Position numbers and translations under genes: made by a program
Assembly (NCBI GenBank): GCA_028874365.1
Contig: JAPPJZ010000044.1
Location: 1 to 64,000 of the forward strand
Source: Chloroflexota bacterium
GTDB lineage: Bacteria; Chloroflexota; Dehalococcoidia; Bin125
DNA length: 64,000 nt
Direction of reading: 5' to 3'
Shown: one piece after another, positions 52,840-60,758 of the stretch
Layout of the letters: the number at the start of each line of letters is the position of its first letter
Position numbering within the stretch: position 1 is the stretch's first letter
Notes under the pieces: generated by a model
The model's input: the letters and a program-made list of their open reading frames with translations, nothing else
Databases searched by the model: none
What the model was told of the DNA's origin: nothing

Positions 52840-53133
52840 TCAGCCGTCGTAGCCGTCGACGACGACGAGTTGTGACGTCAACGCTCGGTGGCGAAGCTCG
52901 TCGAGAGATCGAAAGTCGTCGGACTCGATGAATGCGACGGCAGCGTCACGGCTGTCGAACTCCATGATCACGAGTCGCTCGGGCGACCAATCACCTTCGA
53001 GCACCGCGACGTTGCCGCCCCGCACGAGGAAGCGGCCGCCGTGTGCGGCGAGGGCCTCGCCAACCGGTCCGACGAATTCCGAGAATGCCTCCTGGTCGAT
53101 CACTTCGTTGTCGATGACGACGTAGCCCTTCAT
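52840..53133 (-). CDS. DUF1330 family protein, copy A
   Basis: A 97-residue ferredoxin-like fold protein. KGYVVIDNEVIDQEAFSEF, GGRFLVRGGNVAVLEGDW, ERLVIMEFDSRDAAVAFIES and the end are typical DUF1330. Such proteins form dimers; their function is unknown, although they are often found beside catabolic genes. Copy B at 55166-55459 has the same length and clear similarity. It lies 75 bp downstream of the NCS2 transporter start side gene and 46 bp before the methyltransferase. Confidence 0.85.
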   Translation of the reverse strand: MKGYVVIDNEVIDQEAFSEFVGPVGEALAAHGGRFLVRGGNVAVLEGDWSPERLVIMEFDSRDAAVAFIESDDFRSLDELRHRALTSQLVVVDGYDG

Positions 53134-53208
53134 GGCAGCCTTTCCTCTCGTGTGAACCCGCGCGGCCGTTGCGTAGGGTAACTGGCGGGGATGTTGCGGC
53201 GGGCGGAG

Positions 53209-54945
53209 TCATTTGCGCGTTCCCTCAACTTCGACCGTCACGATGTCGATGCCGTAGTACTTGCGATGCCGGACGGCGCTGGCATAGAGGCCGAGCAGGC
53301 GGAACGAGAGATCGTTCACCTCGGGCGTCTCGGTCTGCTCACTGATGTACGCGATTCGATCCTCAATGTTCTCCTCGGAGAAGAGGGCGAGGAACTCCAG
53401 CTCCACCGAACCGGAGCCCGGACGCGCGTTGAGCACGACGCGCGGGGGCTGCTCGGCCTCGTGGTCCTCGCGCAACTGCATCATCGCCGAGAGGGTCTCC
53501 TCGCCGGCGGCGTGCAGACGGTCGATTGATGCCTGGTTCCATCGCAGACCGGAGCCGAGTTTGCGCAGGAAGGCCTCGATGTCGGGCAGGGCCGACAGGT
53601 CGAGGACCGTCTCCAGCCGCCGACGCCGCGCGCCGGTCAGTTCCAGCACGAGGGTCAGCAGGACCGCGAGCAACACGCCGACGAGTACGCCGTTGCTCAG
53701 CACACCGACCCAGGCGCCGCCGATGGAGTCCAGCAAGCCGGTCTGACTCTGCAGGCCGAAGCAGGCCGCGAGCGGCAGACCGGCGATGAACGCGCGCTGC
53801 CGGTTGAGCCCCTCGCGTGTCACGCTGCGCATGCCCTCGGCGAAGAGCAACCCCATGATCACCATGAGCAACGCTCCGCTGACCGGACGGGGGATGGTGA
53901 GCAGCATGGCCACCGCCTTGGGCAGCAGCGCCAGTACGACCAGGATGACGCCCATGACGATGCCGACTCGCCGCGAGGCCACCCCGGTGAAGCTGAACAG
54001 GGGGAGCGTCGAGGCCGTGTAGGGGATCGCGGGCGGGGTACCCGCCAGTCCGGAGCACAGCACGGCCACACCGCAGACGTTGAGCGTGCGCTGCACGCCG
54101 CGGAAGTCGACGGTCCGAGGTATGCGCACGGAGGCCTGCTGAATCGTGGCGCTCTCGCCGCTGGCTCGGACGGAGAGCACGAGATTGATAATGAGGAAGA
54201 CGAGCAGCAAGGCCCAGAAGTCCTCGCTCAAGACCGAGGCGAAGCCGGGCCAGCCGCCGACCTCGGGCAGATCCATCCAGGCAGCGTCCCGAACTCGTTG
54301 CACGTCGTAGACACCGAGCGCTACCGCCACGATGCAGCCGCCGACGGTGGCGATCGGCAGCGCCCAGAGGCTCCAGAGGCCGGTCCCGCGCAAGATCAGC
54401 AACGCCGTCAGAGCCAGGGTCGCCAGGCCCACTGCAGGTCCGGCGATGTCGGAAGCGCCTTCAGGTACGTCGTTCAGCCGCTCGAGCGCGATCGGCATCG
54501 CCGTGAGCGCGATCATCATCAACGCGGCGCCGGAGACGACCGGCGTTATCAGGCGCCTCAGGCGCGCCAGCCAGGCGGCGACGGCGAACTGGATCAGCGA
54601 TGAGACCACGACCAGGCTCGACATCAACGCCAGGCCGCCCGCTTCGACGGCGAGCACGCAGACGGCAAGAAAGGTGACGCCCGGACCCAGCATCAGGAGG
54701 TGGCCCGGCCCGACTCGACCCAGCCGCGACGCGTGTAGCGCCGTGGCGAGCCCGGCGACGATCAGCGAGCCAACGATCGCCCAGGCGGCGTAGCTGCCAT
54801 CGTCGTTGAAGGCCGCAGAGAAAATCACCACGAACGTGACCGTGGTCGTGACGGCGAGGACTGCGCCCTGAAAGGCCACGTTGAGCGTCAAGAGCCGCGG
54901 CGCCGGCTCGTCCGGTTCGTAGCGGATGTGCTCGTTCGCCGCCAT
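53209..54945 (-). CDS. NCS2-type transporter with C-terminal GHKL/RsbW-like domain, copy A
   Basis: A 578-residue protein. Residues 1-445 form a transporter of about 12-14 helices of the nucleobase-cation symporter 2 kind: LRRLITPVVSGAALMMIALT and GTPPAIPYTASTLPLFSF plus TGVASRRVG fit NCS2. The usual acidic residue of TM8 is not evident, so the substrate may differ from xanthine or uracil. The last ~125 residues are soluble; IDRLHAAGEETLSAMMQL, a strand VELEFLALFSEENIEDR and FRLLGLYASAVRHRKYYG recall a degenerate HATPase/RsbW fold. It is followed by DUF1330 and SMT. Copy B is 55537-57273. Confidence 0.75.
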   Translation of the reverse strand: MAANEHIRYEPDEPAPRLLTLNVAFQGAVLAVTTTVTFVVIFSAAFNDDGSYAAWAIVGSLIVAGLATALHASRLGRVGPGHLLMLGPGVTFLAVCVLAVEAGGLALMSSLVVVSSLIQFAVAAWLARLRRLITPVVSGAALMMIALTAMPIALERLNDVPEGASDIAGPAVGLATLALTALLILRGTGLWSLWALPIATVGGCIVAVALGVYDVQRVRDAAWMDLPEVGGWPGFASVLSEDFWALLLVFLIINLVLSVRASGESATIQQASVRIPRTVDFRGVQRTLNVCGVAVLCSGLAGTPPAIPYTASTLPLFSFTGVASRRVGIVMGVILVVLALLPKAVAMLLTIPRPVSGALLMVIMGLLFAEGMRSVTREGLNRQRAFIAGLPLAACFGLQSQTGLLDSIGGAWVGVLSNGVLVGVLLAVLLTLVLELTGARRRRLETVLDLSALPDIEAFLRKLGSGLRWNQASIDRLHAAGEETLSAMMQLREDHEAEQPPRVVLNARPGSGSVELEFLALFSEENIEDRIAYISEQTETPEVNDLSFRLLGLYASAVRHRKYYGIDIVTVEVEGTRK

Positions 54946-54999
54946 CTCGTTCGACCCGTGATTTGTCAGCTGTCGCCGTCAGCCGGTGGCTGCGTTCCA

Positions 55000-55107
55000 G
55001 TGCAGGTGCTGCCGGCCTCTGATCCGAGGCTGGTCGGCATGATCTGGACTCGCGAGATCGTAGTGCAACGGACCTTCGCGGGTGGGGAGCTGCTGTACTC
55101 GGTGTGA
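55000..55107 (+). pseudogene. C-terminal remnant of a third YtcJ-type amidohydrolase
   Basis: Translation from about 55000 reads VQVLPASDPRLV, then MIWTREIVVQRTFAGGELLY and SV-stop. The intact copies end DPTLVDSTYIREIVVQQTY and DGELLYSV-stop, so the match is clear to the last codon. Nothing similar lies before 55000. Only the last ~36 codons remain, between NCS2 copy A and DUF1330 copy B, exactly where an amidohydrolase would stand if the cassette were complete. The front ~500 codons were deleted. Confidence 0.85.
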
Positions 55108-55165
55108 TTGCCCGTTCGTTGCGGGAGGACAGCTCAGGGTGTCGTAGCAGGAACGCGCAGGTGCT

Positions 55166-55459
55166 CTAGCCTTTGAAGCCGGCGGCCACCACGACGCTTG
55201 ATCGCACCGCCCGCAGGCGAAGCTGATCGAGCGCTGTGTACTGGGTTGAGCGGACAAATTCGGCGGCGCCGTCGTCGCTGTCGAAGCTCATGATCACGAG
55301 GCGCTGCGGCGTCCAGTCGCCCTCAATGACATCCAGGTCGCTGCCTCGCACCAGGAACGTGCCGCCCCGAGCGATGACGGCATCGTAGATCTTCACTGCG
55401 AACTCTGAGAACGCGTCCTCGTCGATCACTTCGGTGTCGATGACCAGGTAGCTACTCAT
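55166..55459 (-). CDS. DUF1330 family protein, copy B
   Basis: A 97-residue DUF1330 protein, identical in length to copy A and similar along it: SSYLVIDTEVIDEDAFSEF, GGTFLVRGSDLDVIEGDW and RLVIMSFDSDDGAAEFVRS align without gaps. ATG 55459 is used, because the longer frame to 55483 lacks matching sequence in copy A. It lies 77 bp downstream of NCS2 copy B, as copy A does from its transporter (75 bp), so the gene pair was duplicated as a unit. Confidence 0.85.
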   Translation of the reverse strand: MSSYLVIDTEVIDEDAFSEFAVKIYDAVIARGGTFLVRGSDLDVIEGDWTPQRLVIMSFDSDDGAAEFVRSTQYTALDQLRLRAVRSSVVVAAGFKG

Positions 55460-55536
55460 CTCGGCGAGTCCTCTCTGCTGCATCAGGGCTCGTTGCCCGG
55501 TGTTGAACTGATGAGATCACAAACGGGTCGCATTCA

Positions 55537-57273
55537 CTATCGCGAACCCTCGACCTCGACCGTCACGATATCAACACCGTAGTACTTGCGATGCCGCACC
55601 GACGACGCATAGAAGCGCAACAAGCGGAACGAGATGTCGCCTACGTCTGGCTCCTCGGCCTGCTCGCTCAGGTATGCGACGCGGTCCTCAAGGTTCTCTT
55701 CGGAGAACAGCGCAAGAAACTCCAGCTCGACCGATTCACCGCCGGGTCGTGCGATCAGCACGAGCCGGGGCGGCTCGTCTGACTCGTAGTCGTCGCGCAG
55801 GTTCAGCATGGCTGAAAGTGTTTCCTCGCCGGCCGCGTGCAGACGGTCGATCGATTGCTGGTTCCAACGCAAATCGGCGCCGAGCTTGCGCAGGAACGCC
55901 TCGATCTCGGGCAAGGCCGATACGTCGAGTTCAGTTTCCAGACGCCGTGGCCGAGGACGGGAACCGGCGAGCTCGAGCACCACGGTCATCAGCACGGCGG
56001 CGGACACCCCGAAGACAACGCCATTGCCGAGCGTCGCTCCCCAGGTGCCGCCGATCACGTCGGCCAGGATGTTCTGGCTCTGAAGGCCGACTGCGATCGA
56101 GAGCGAGGTCCCGACAATCGCCGCTCGCTGGCGGTTGAGTCCGTCTCGCAAGACGGTGCGCATGCCTTCGACGAACAGCAGCCCCATGATCACCAACAAC
56201 AACGCGCCGCTGACGGGTCGTGGAATCGTGAGCAGCATCGCGACGATCTTGGGCAGCAAGGCGGCCACGACCAGCATCACGCCGATCGTGATCCCGACGC
56301 GCCGGGCCGCGACGCCGGTGAACTGGAACAGCGAAATGGTCGACGGGAGGTAGGCGATCGTCGGCGGCGTTCCGGCGATCCCGGAGAGTAGGATGGCGAT
56401 CCCGCCCACATTCAGGGTCCGCTGCACCCCGCGAAAGTCGATGCTGCGGGGCTCGCGCCGGGAGGCTTGTTGGATCGCTGCTCCCTCGCTGCTGGAGCGG
56501 ACCGCGACGACCGCGCTGACGACGAGGAAGACCAGCAACAGGGCCCAGAAATCCTCGTCGAGCACCGAGCCGAATCCGGGCCAGCCGGCGACCTGGGGCA
56601 GGTCGAACCAGGGCGCGTCGATCGCTCGTTGGATGTCGTACACGCCCAGCGGCACCGCGATCGCACAGCCTCCGATCAGTGCGATCGGCAGGGCCCAGAG
56701 GCGCCAGAGTCCGGTCCCGAGCAGCATCAGCAGCGCGGTGATGGCCAAGGTCGCCACTCCCACGCCAGGACCGGCCGCGTCGCTGACGCCCGCGGGGACG
56801 TCGTTGAGCCGTGCGAGCGCAATCGGCATGGCGGAGAGGGCAATCATCATGAAGGCGACGCCGGAGACGACCGGCGTGATCAATCGGCGTAGCTGGGCGA
56901 GGCGAGCGGCCACGACGAACTGGATCAACGAGGACGCGATCACGAGGCTCGACATCAACGCCAGTCCGCCCTGTTCCACCGCTAGCACGCAGGCCGCCAG
57001 AAAGGGGACGCCGGAACCCATCAGGAGGACGTGTCCCGGTCCCAGGCGGCCAATCTTCGAGGCGTGCAGCGCCGTGGAGACGCCGGCCACGATCAGCGCG
57101 CCGACGATGGCCCAGGCCATGTAACTACCGTCGTCGTTGAACGCCGCCGAGAAGATGACCACGAACGTGACCACGTTGGAGACGATCAGGACCATGCCCT
57201 GAACGGCAACGTTGAGCGTCAGCAGCGGCGGAACAGGCTCGTCCGGTTCGCAGCGGATGTGGTCGTTGGCCAC
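55537..57273 (-). CDS. NCS2-type transporter with C-terminal GHKL/RsbW-like domain, copy B
   Basis: A 578-residue paralogue of copy A, exactly the same length and similar in both the membrane part and the soluble tail. The start MANDHIRCEPDEPVPPLLTL matches MAANEHIRYEPDEPAPRLLT of copy A; RRLITPVVSGVAFMMIALSA and GTPPTIAYLPSTISLFQF mark the NCS2 core. The tail keeps IDRLHAAGEETLSAMLNL and LLRFYASSVRHRKYYGVDIV almost unchanged, which suggests the extra domain is under selection. It is divergent from amidohydrolase copy C with 195 bp between them. Confidence 0.75.
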   Translation of the reverse strand: MANDHIRCEPDEPVPPLLTLNVAVQGMVLIVSNVVTFVVIFSAAFNDDGSYMAWAIVGALIVAGVSTALHASKIGRLGPGHVLLMGSGVPFLAACVLAVEQGGLALMSSLVIASSLIQFVVAARLAQLRRLITPVVSGVAFMMIALSAMPIALARLNDVPAGVSDAAGPGVGVATLAITALLMLLGTGLWRLWALPIALIGGCAIAVPLGVYDIQRAIDAPWFDLPQVAGWPGFGSVLDEDFWALLLVFLVVSAVVAVRSSSEGAAIQQASRREPRSIDFRGVQRTLNVGGIAILLSGIAGTPPTIAYLPSTISLFQFTGVAARRVGITIGVMLVVAALLPKIVAMLLTIPRPVSGALLLVIMGLLFVEGMRTVLRDGLNRQRAAIVGTSLSIAVGLQSQNILADVIGGTWGATLGNGVVFGVSAAVLMTVVLELAGSRPRPRRLETELDVSALPEIEAFLRKLGADLRWNQQSIDRLHAAGEETLSAMLNLRDDYESDEPPRLVLIARPGGESVELEFLALFSEENLEDRVAYLSEQAEEPDVGDISFRLLRFYASSVRHRKYYGVDIVTVEVEGSR

Positions 57274-57423
57274 TGCCGTCGCCTGTCCAGTACCTCTCCG
57301 GCAGCGGCAATCAATCCGAGAGTTTGCATCCGCCGGGAACGAGCGCGGTTCGCTTCTCGGAACCGAACCGCCGCATCAGGCTACGGCCTTGGACCGGGAG
57401 TCACGGCGTCGCGGAGCAGGTTC

Positions 57424-57438
57424 GTTAGCCTCTGACGG
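57424..57438 (+). promoter_or_regulatory. Shared upstream element of amidohydrolase copies (copy C)
   Basis: GTTAGCCTCTGACGG, with 13 of 15 bases the same as in the element before copy A and the same distance from the start codon. It lies in the divergent region between transporter and amidohydrolase. Confidence 0.45.
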
Positions 57439-57468
57439 ATCCAGAGTCCGTTCTACGAGGAGGCCGAG

Positions 57469-59076
57469 ATGGAACAGTTGTTCACCGGTGGTCGGGTACT
57501 GACGATGGACGGACTCGATCGAATCGCGTCAGGAGTCGCCGTGCGCGACGGCAAGATCATCGCGGTCGGCGACAGCGATGAGGTACGGAGGCAAGTCGGC
57601 CCCGAGGCGACTCACGTTGACCTGCGCGGCCGCGCATTGATTCCCGGCTTCTGCGATCCGCACAACCACTTCTCGATGACGACGTTCGAGCCGCGCTCGG
57701 TCGATTGCCGGATCCCGCCTCTGGCCGGCAAACCGGCAGTGCTCGACGCCATCGCCGCCGCGGCGGAAGCCGCTCCCATTGGCCAGTGGGTCTGGGGGCT
57801 CGGTTACAGCGCCCGACACGCCAACGGCGGCTGGCTGACGCGGGACGAACTGGACGACGTGGCGCCCGACAATCCGATCTGTGTGATGGACTACTCCTAC
57901 CACGCCAGTTACGCCAACTCGGCCGCGATGTCGATCGCCGGGATCAACTTCGAAACGCCCGATCCGCGCGGCGGCCAGATCTTGCGCGACGAGAGTGGCG
58001 AGGCGACAGGGATGCTCTATGAGCGGGCTTCGGATCTCGTGCATCAGGCGTCGATGCGCGCGCACATCGACACGCTCGGTCCGGAGATCGTGGCCGACTT
58101 GGTAGAGCAGAACGCGCTGCGTCACCTCTCGCACGGTGTGACCAGCGTCGGCGACGCGGTCGTGATGCCGGAGAGCGCCGAGATGTACCGCTACGCGGAC
58201 GACCGCGGCAAGCTGCCGATCGTGATCCACCAGATGCGCGGCGGCAACGGCTTCTTCGCGGCGCCCGAGGCCGCCGCCAATGGCGCATTCCTGCAGGACG
58301 ACGTCTCCGATCGGCTGCGTGGGGGGATCGTGAAGCTGTTCATGGACCCGGTGTATCCATCGAACGCGCTGCGCAAGTGCCACGCCGACGGCACGTTCGA
58401 GGATGTCGGCGAGCCCTACTACAACCAGGACGAGGTCGATCAGCTCGTGCTCAACGCGGCCTCGCACGGGCTGCAGACGGCGATTCACTGTCTTGGCAAC
58501 CGCGCGATCGAGCAGGCGCTCAATACCTACGAGCGCGTCCAGCGCGAGATCCCTCGCAGCGACGCCCGCTACCGGATCGAGCACTTCTTCTTCGCCGACC
58601 CGGGCCAGATGGAGCGCGCCGCCTCGCTGGGCGTGATCATCTCGCACCAGCCTGCCTTCCTCTACTCAGTCGGGCAGGGCTTCGTCGACTTCATCGCCGA
58701 GGCCGGCCTGACGATCCCGCCGCTGCCCTACCGCTCGTTCCTCGACGCGGGCGTCACGGTGGCCTCCGGTTCCGACTTCCCCTGCGCGCCGGTCGAGCCG
58801 CTGATTGGGCTGTACGGCCTCACCGCTCGCCGCTCTCGGGAGGGTGACGTCATCGCGGAGGAAGAGACGCTCTCAGCACTCGAAGCGTTGCGCACGCAGA
58901 CGATCAACTCGGCGGTCGCGATGTTCCGCGACGATGAGGTTGGTTCGATTGAGGTCGGCAAGCGGGCTGATTTGGTCGTGCTGAGTCATGATCCAACGCT
59001 CGTCGATCCGGAGTCGATTCGCGACATCGTGGTGCAGCAGACGTATGTGGATGGGAAGTTGTTGTATTCGGTCTAG
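57469..59076 (+). CDS. YtcJ-type amidohydrolase, copy C
   Basis: A 535-residue paralogue of 50164-51780, with the same metal motifs: GFCDPHNHFSMTTFEPRSVD, TAIHCLGNRAIE, RIEHFFFAD and ASGSDFPCAPVEPL. The main difference is around residues 105-120, where this copy reads YSARHANGGWLTRDELD instead of the FSQSEPGIVTDDML type, so the substrate pockets may differ. ATG 57469 follows GAGGAGGCC. It is divergent from NCS2 copy B. Its stop shares CTAG with the VOC gene. Confidence 0.9.
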   Translation: MEQLFTGGRVLTMDGLDRIASGVAVRDGKIIAVGDSDEVRRQVGPEATHVDLRGRALIPGFCDPHNHFSMTTFEPRSVDCRIPPLAGKPAVLDAIAAAAEAAPIGQWVWGLGYSARHANGGWLTRDELDDVAPDNPICVMDYSYHASYANSAAMSIAGINFETPDPRGGQILRDESGEATGMLYERASDLVHQASMRAHIDTLGPEIVADLVEQNALRHLSHGVTSVGDAVVMPESAEMYRYADDRGKLPIVIHQMRGGNGFFAAPEAAANGAFLQDDVSDRLRGGIVKLFMDPVYPSNALRKCHADGTFEDVGEPYYNQDEVDQLVLNAASHGLQTAIHCLGNRAIEQALNTYERVQREIPRSDARYRIEHFFFADPGQMERAASLGVIISHQPAFLYSVGQGFVDFIAEAGLTIPPLPYRSFLDAGVTVASGSDFPCAPVEPLIGLYGLTARRSREGDVIAEEETLSALEALRTQTINSAVAMFRDDEVGSIEVGKRADLVVLSHDPTLVDPESIRDIVVQQTYVDGKLLYSV

Positions 59077-59540
59077 CGGGCCGCATCGCTGGCCGCTCGA
59101 CGCAGCGGCTCGATCTCGATCTTCTCCATCCGTAGCAGCGCGTCCATCACGGGGACCGGCGCCGCTTCCATCAGCTCTGACAGTTGGGTCGGCACGATTT
59201 GCCAGGACAGACCGTAGGGGTCCTTGAGCCAGCCGCATTGTTGCTGCTCTCCGCCCTCGGAAAGACCGTTCCAGTAGTGGTCGATCTCATCCTGGGTCTG
59301 GCACGAGACGACGAACGAGACCGCTTCAGTGAACCTGAACGTCGGCCCACCGTCGAACGCGGTCATGCGTTGACCGTCCAACCCGAAGTTCACGATGGCG
59401 CCGTCCTCGCCGGGACCGGAGGGAATCAGTTCGGTGCTGATGACCCTGGAGTTGGGAAACAGCGAGACATACAGGTCGACTGCTGCCTGGGCGTCGTGGT
59501 CGTACCAGAGGTGTGGCGTGATCTTCTGCAACTCGGTCAT
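59073..59540 (-). CDS. VOC/PhnB-like family protein
   Basis: A 155-residue PhnB-like (3-dmu-9_3-mt) member of the glyoxalase/VOC fold. KITPHLWYDHDAQAAVDLYV, SLFPNSRVIS, EAVSFVVSCQTQDEIDHYW and CGWLKDPYGLSWQIVPT are the family marks. No enzymatic role is certain for this group. ATG 59540 is chosen because family homology starts there; the frame upstream to 59636 is unrelated. Convergent with amidohydrolase copy C through CTAG. Confidence 0.85.
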   Translation of the reverse strand: MTELQKITPHLWYDHDAQAAVDLYVSLFPNSRVISTELIPSGPGEDGAIVNFGLDGQRMTAFDGGPTFRFTEAVSFVVSCQTQDEIDHYWNGLSEGGEQQQCGWLKDPYGLSWQIVPTQLSELMEAAPVPVMDALLRMEKIEIEPLRRAASDAAR

Positions 59541-59699
59541 GGCTGAGGCCGTTTCGAAATCTGGTTGGGGTTCGTCTCGCGATTGTCGCTGATCGTAAAA
59601 CGTCCTGGCGCCGCATCGGGAACGGATCCGAAACATCGGCAGCGGCGTACATTGAGTTGGTTGGCGCGGGAGGGTCTGGCGGTCGCGGAGCAGTCAGTC

Positions 59700-60293
59700 G
59701 TGGGTTTGCGCATCCTGTTGCTCGTGTCGATGATTGGGCTCTGGTTCGTTGTGACGCCGGCGAGCACCTACGCCTGCTCGTGCGCGCCTCCGGGGACGCC
59801 GGCGGAAGCGCTGGCGGAGTCGGAACTGGTCTTTCGAGGCACAGTGACGTCGATCGGGCCGTCCGATGCAGTAGGCTTGCTCAAGGTCGACTTCGATGTC
59901 GAGACGATATGGAAGGGTCCGGAGGCGGAGACGATCTCGTTGACCACGCAGCAGGACACGGCGGCCTGCGGTTACCCGTTCGAGGAGCGCGTCGAGTACG
60001 TGGTCTACTCCTGGAACGGTGTTGATGTCGCCCGCTGCGGACGGACCGCGCCGGTCGAGTTTGCCGGCGAGGACCTGGCCGCGTTCGCAGCCGGCGCGCA
60101 GACCGGAGGCGGCATCGGCTTGCCGAATACGGGCAGTGGTGGTCTCGTCGAGGCTGAGTCGCCCGAGGACCGGCTGGCGGCAATTGCGGTGGTTGTCGTC
60201 GTTGGCGCGATGCTGGTTGGGTTGCTCGGAGCGCGGCTGTACGTTCGTCGACAGGACGCAAGGCGGCGGCGGGTTAGGGTGGATCGCACCTGA
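59700..60293 (+). CDS. Secreted TIMP/NTR-like protein with LPNTG cell-surface signal
   Basis: A 197-residue exported protein. Signal peptide GLRILLLVSMIGLWFVVTPA then STYA directly before CSC; a Cys-x-Cys at the very mature N-terminus followed by AESELVFRGTVTSI is the pattern of TIMP/NTR domains. Two further Cys are in TAACGYPF and VARCGR. After a Gly-rich linker comes LPNTGSGG, then a hydrophobic helix and an Arg-rich tail, as in sortase-anchored proteins, though 16-18 residues separate the motif from the helix. Start GTG 59700 is the best fit to the signal peptide. A function in protease inhibition or surface binding is possible. Confidence 0.65.
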   Translation: MGLRILLLVSMIGLWFVVTPASTYACSCAPPGTPAEALAESELVFRGTVTSIGPSDAVGLLKVDFDVETIWKGPEAETISLTTQQDTAACGYPFEERVEYVVYSWNGVDVARCGRTAPVEFAGEDLAAFAAGAQTGGGIGLPNTGSGGLVEAESPEDRLAAIAVVVVVGAMLVGLLGARLYVRRQDARRRRVRVDRT

Positions 60294-60313
60294 GTCGTCA
60301 GTTCGGAGGCGAT

Positions 60314-60745
60314 GTGGCGGCGACCAACGACCGTGGGTTACGGAATGCGGAGTCGACCCAGCGGCTGCGGTCGCTCGTCGCACGCCTTGGAGACGCGGAT
60401 CTGGAGCGCTCGCTCGGCGGCGGCTGGACGGTCGCGTTTGCGCTGGCGCACCTGGCGTTCTGGGACGCCCGGCAGGTCGCGGCCTTGCAGCGATTCGGGC
60501 GTGGCGAAGCGTTCCCCGCTGAGGATCTCGCAACGAACGCCGCGCTGGAAGCGATCGCCGACGCGTTCGATCCGGACACCATCGGGCAAGCGGCGGTCAG
60601 CGCGGCGCAGCAGCTCGACGCCGTCTTCGAGACGCTGACGGCCGAGCAAGTCGACGCACTCACAGGTTCCGGCAAGACCTACGCCATCGAGCGTGCGCCT
60701 CATCGCAACGAGCACATGCGGCAGATCGAGGACGTGGTCGGCTGA
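60314..60745 (+). CDS. DinB/maleylpyruvate-isomerase-like helical protein
   Basis: A 143-residue helical-bundle protein. WTVAFALAHLAFWDARQVAA carries the first His and a conserved WD as in DinB/YfiT proteins, and the last helix has APHRNEHMRQIEDVV with further His residues. This is the size and pattern of single-domain thiol-dependent transferase relatives. GTG 60314 starts 20 bp after the surface-protein gene. It converges on the DUF7002 gene, whose true end is 13 bp beyond its stop. Confidence 0.7.
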   Translation: MAATNDRGLRNAESTQRLRSLVARLGDADLERSLGGGWTVAFALAHLAFWDARQVAALQRFGRGEAFPAEDLATNAALEAIADAFDPDTIGQAAVSAAQQLDAVFETLTAEQVDALTGSGKTYAIERAPHRNEHMRQIEDVVG

Positions 60746-60758
60746 GCGTTCGAGGCAC

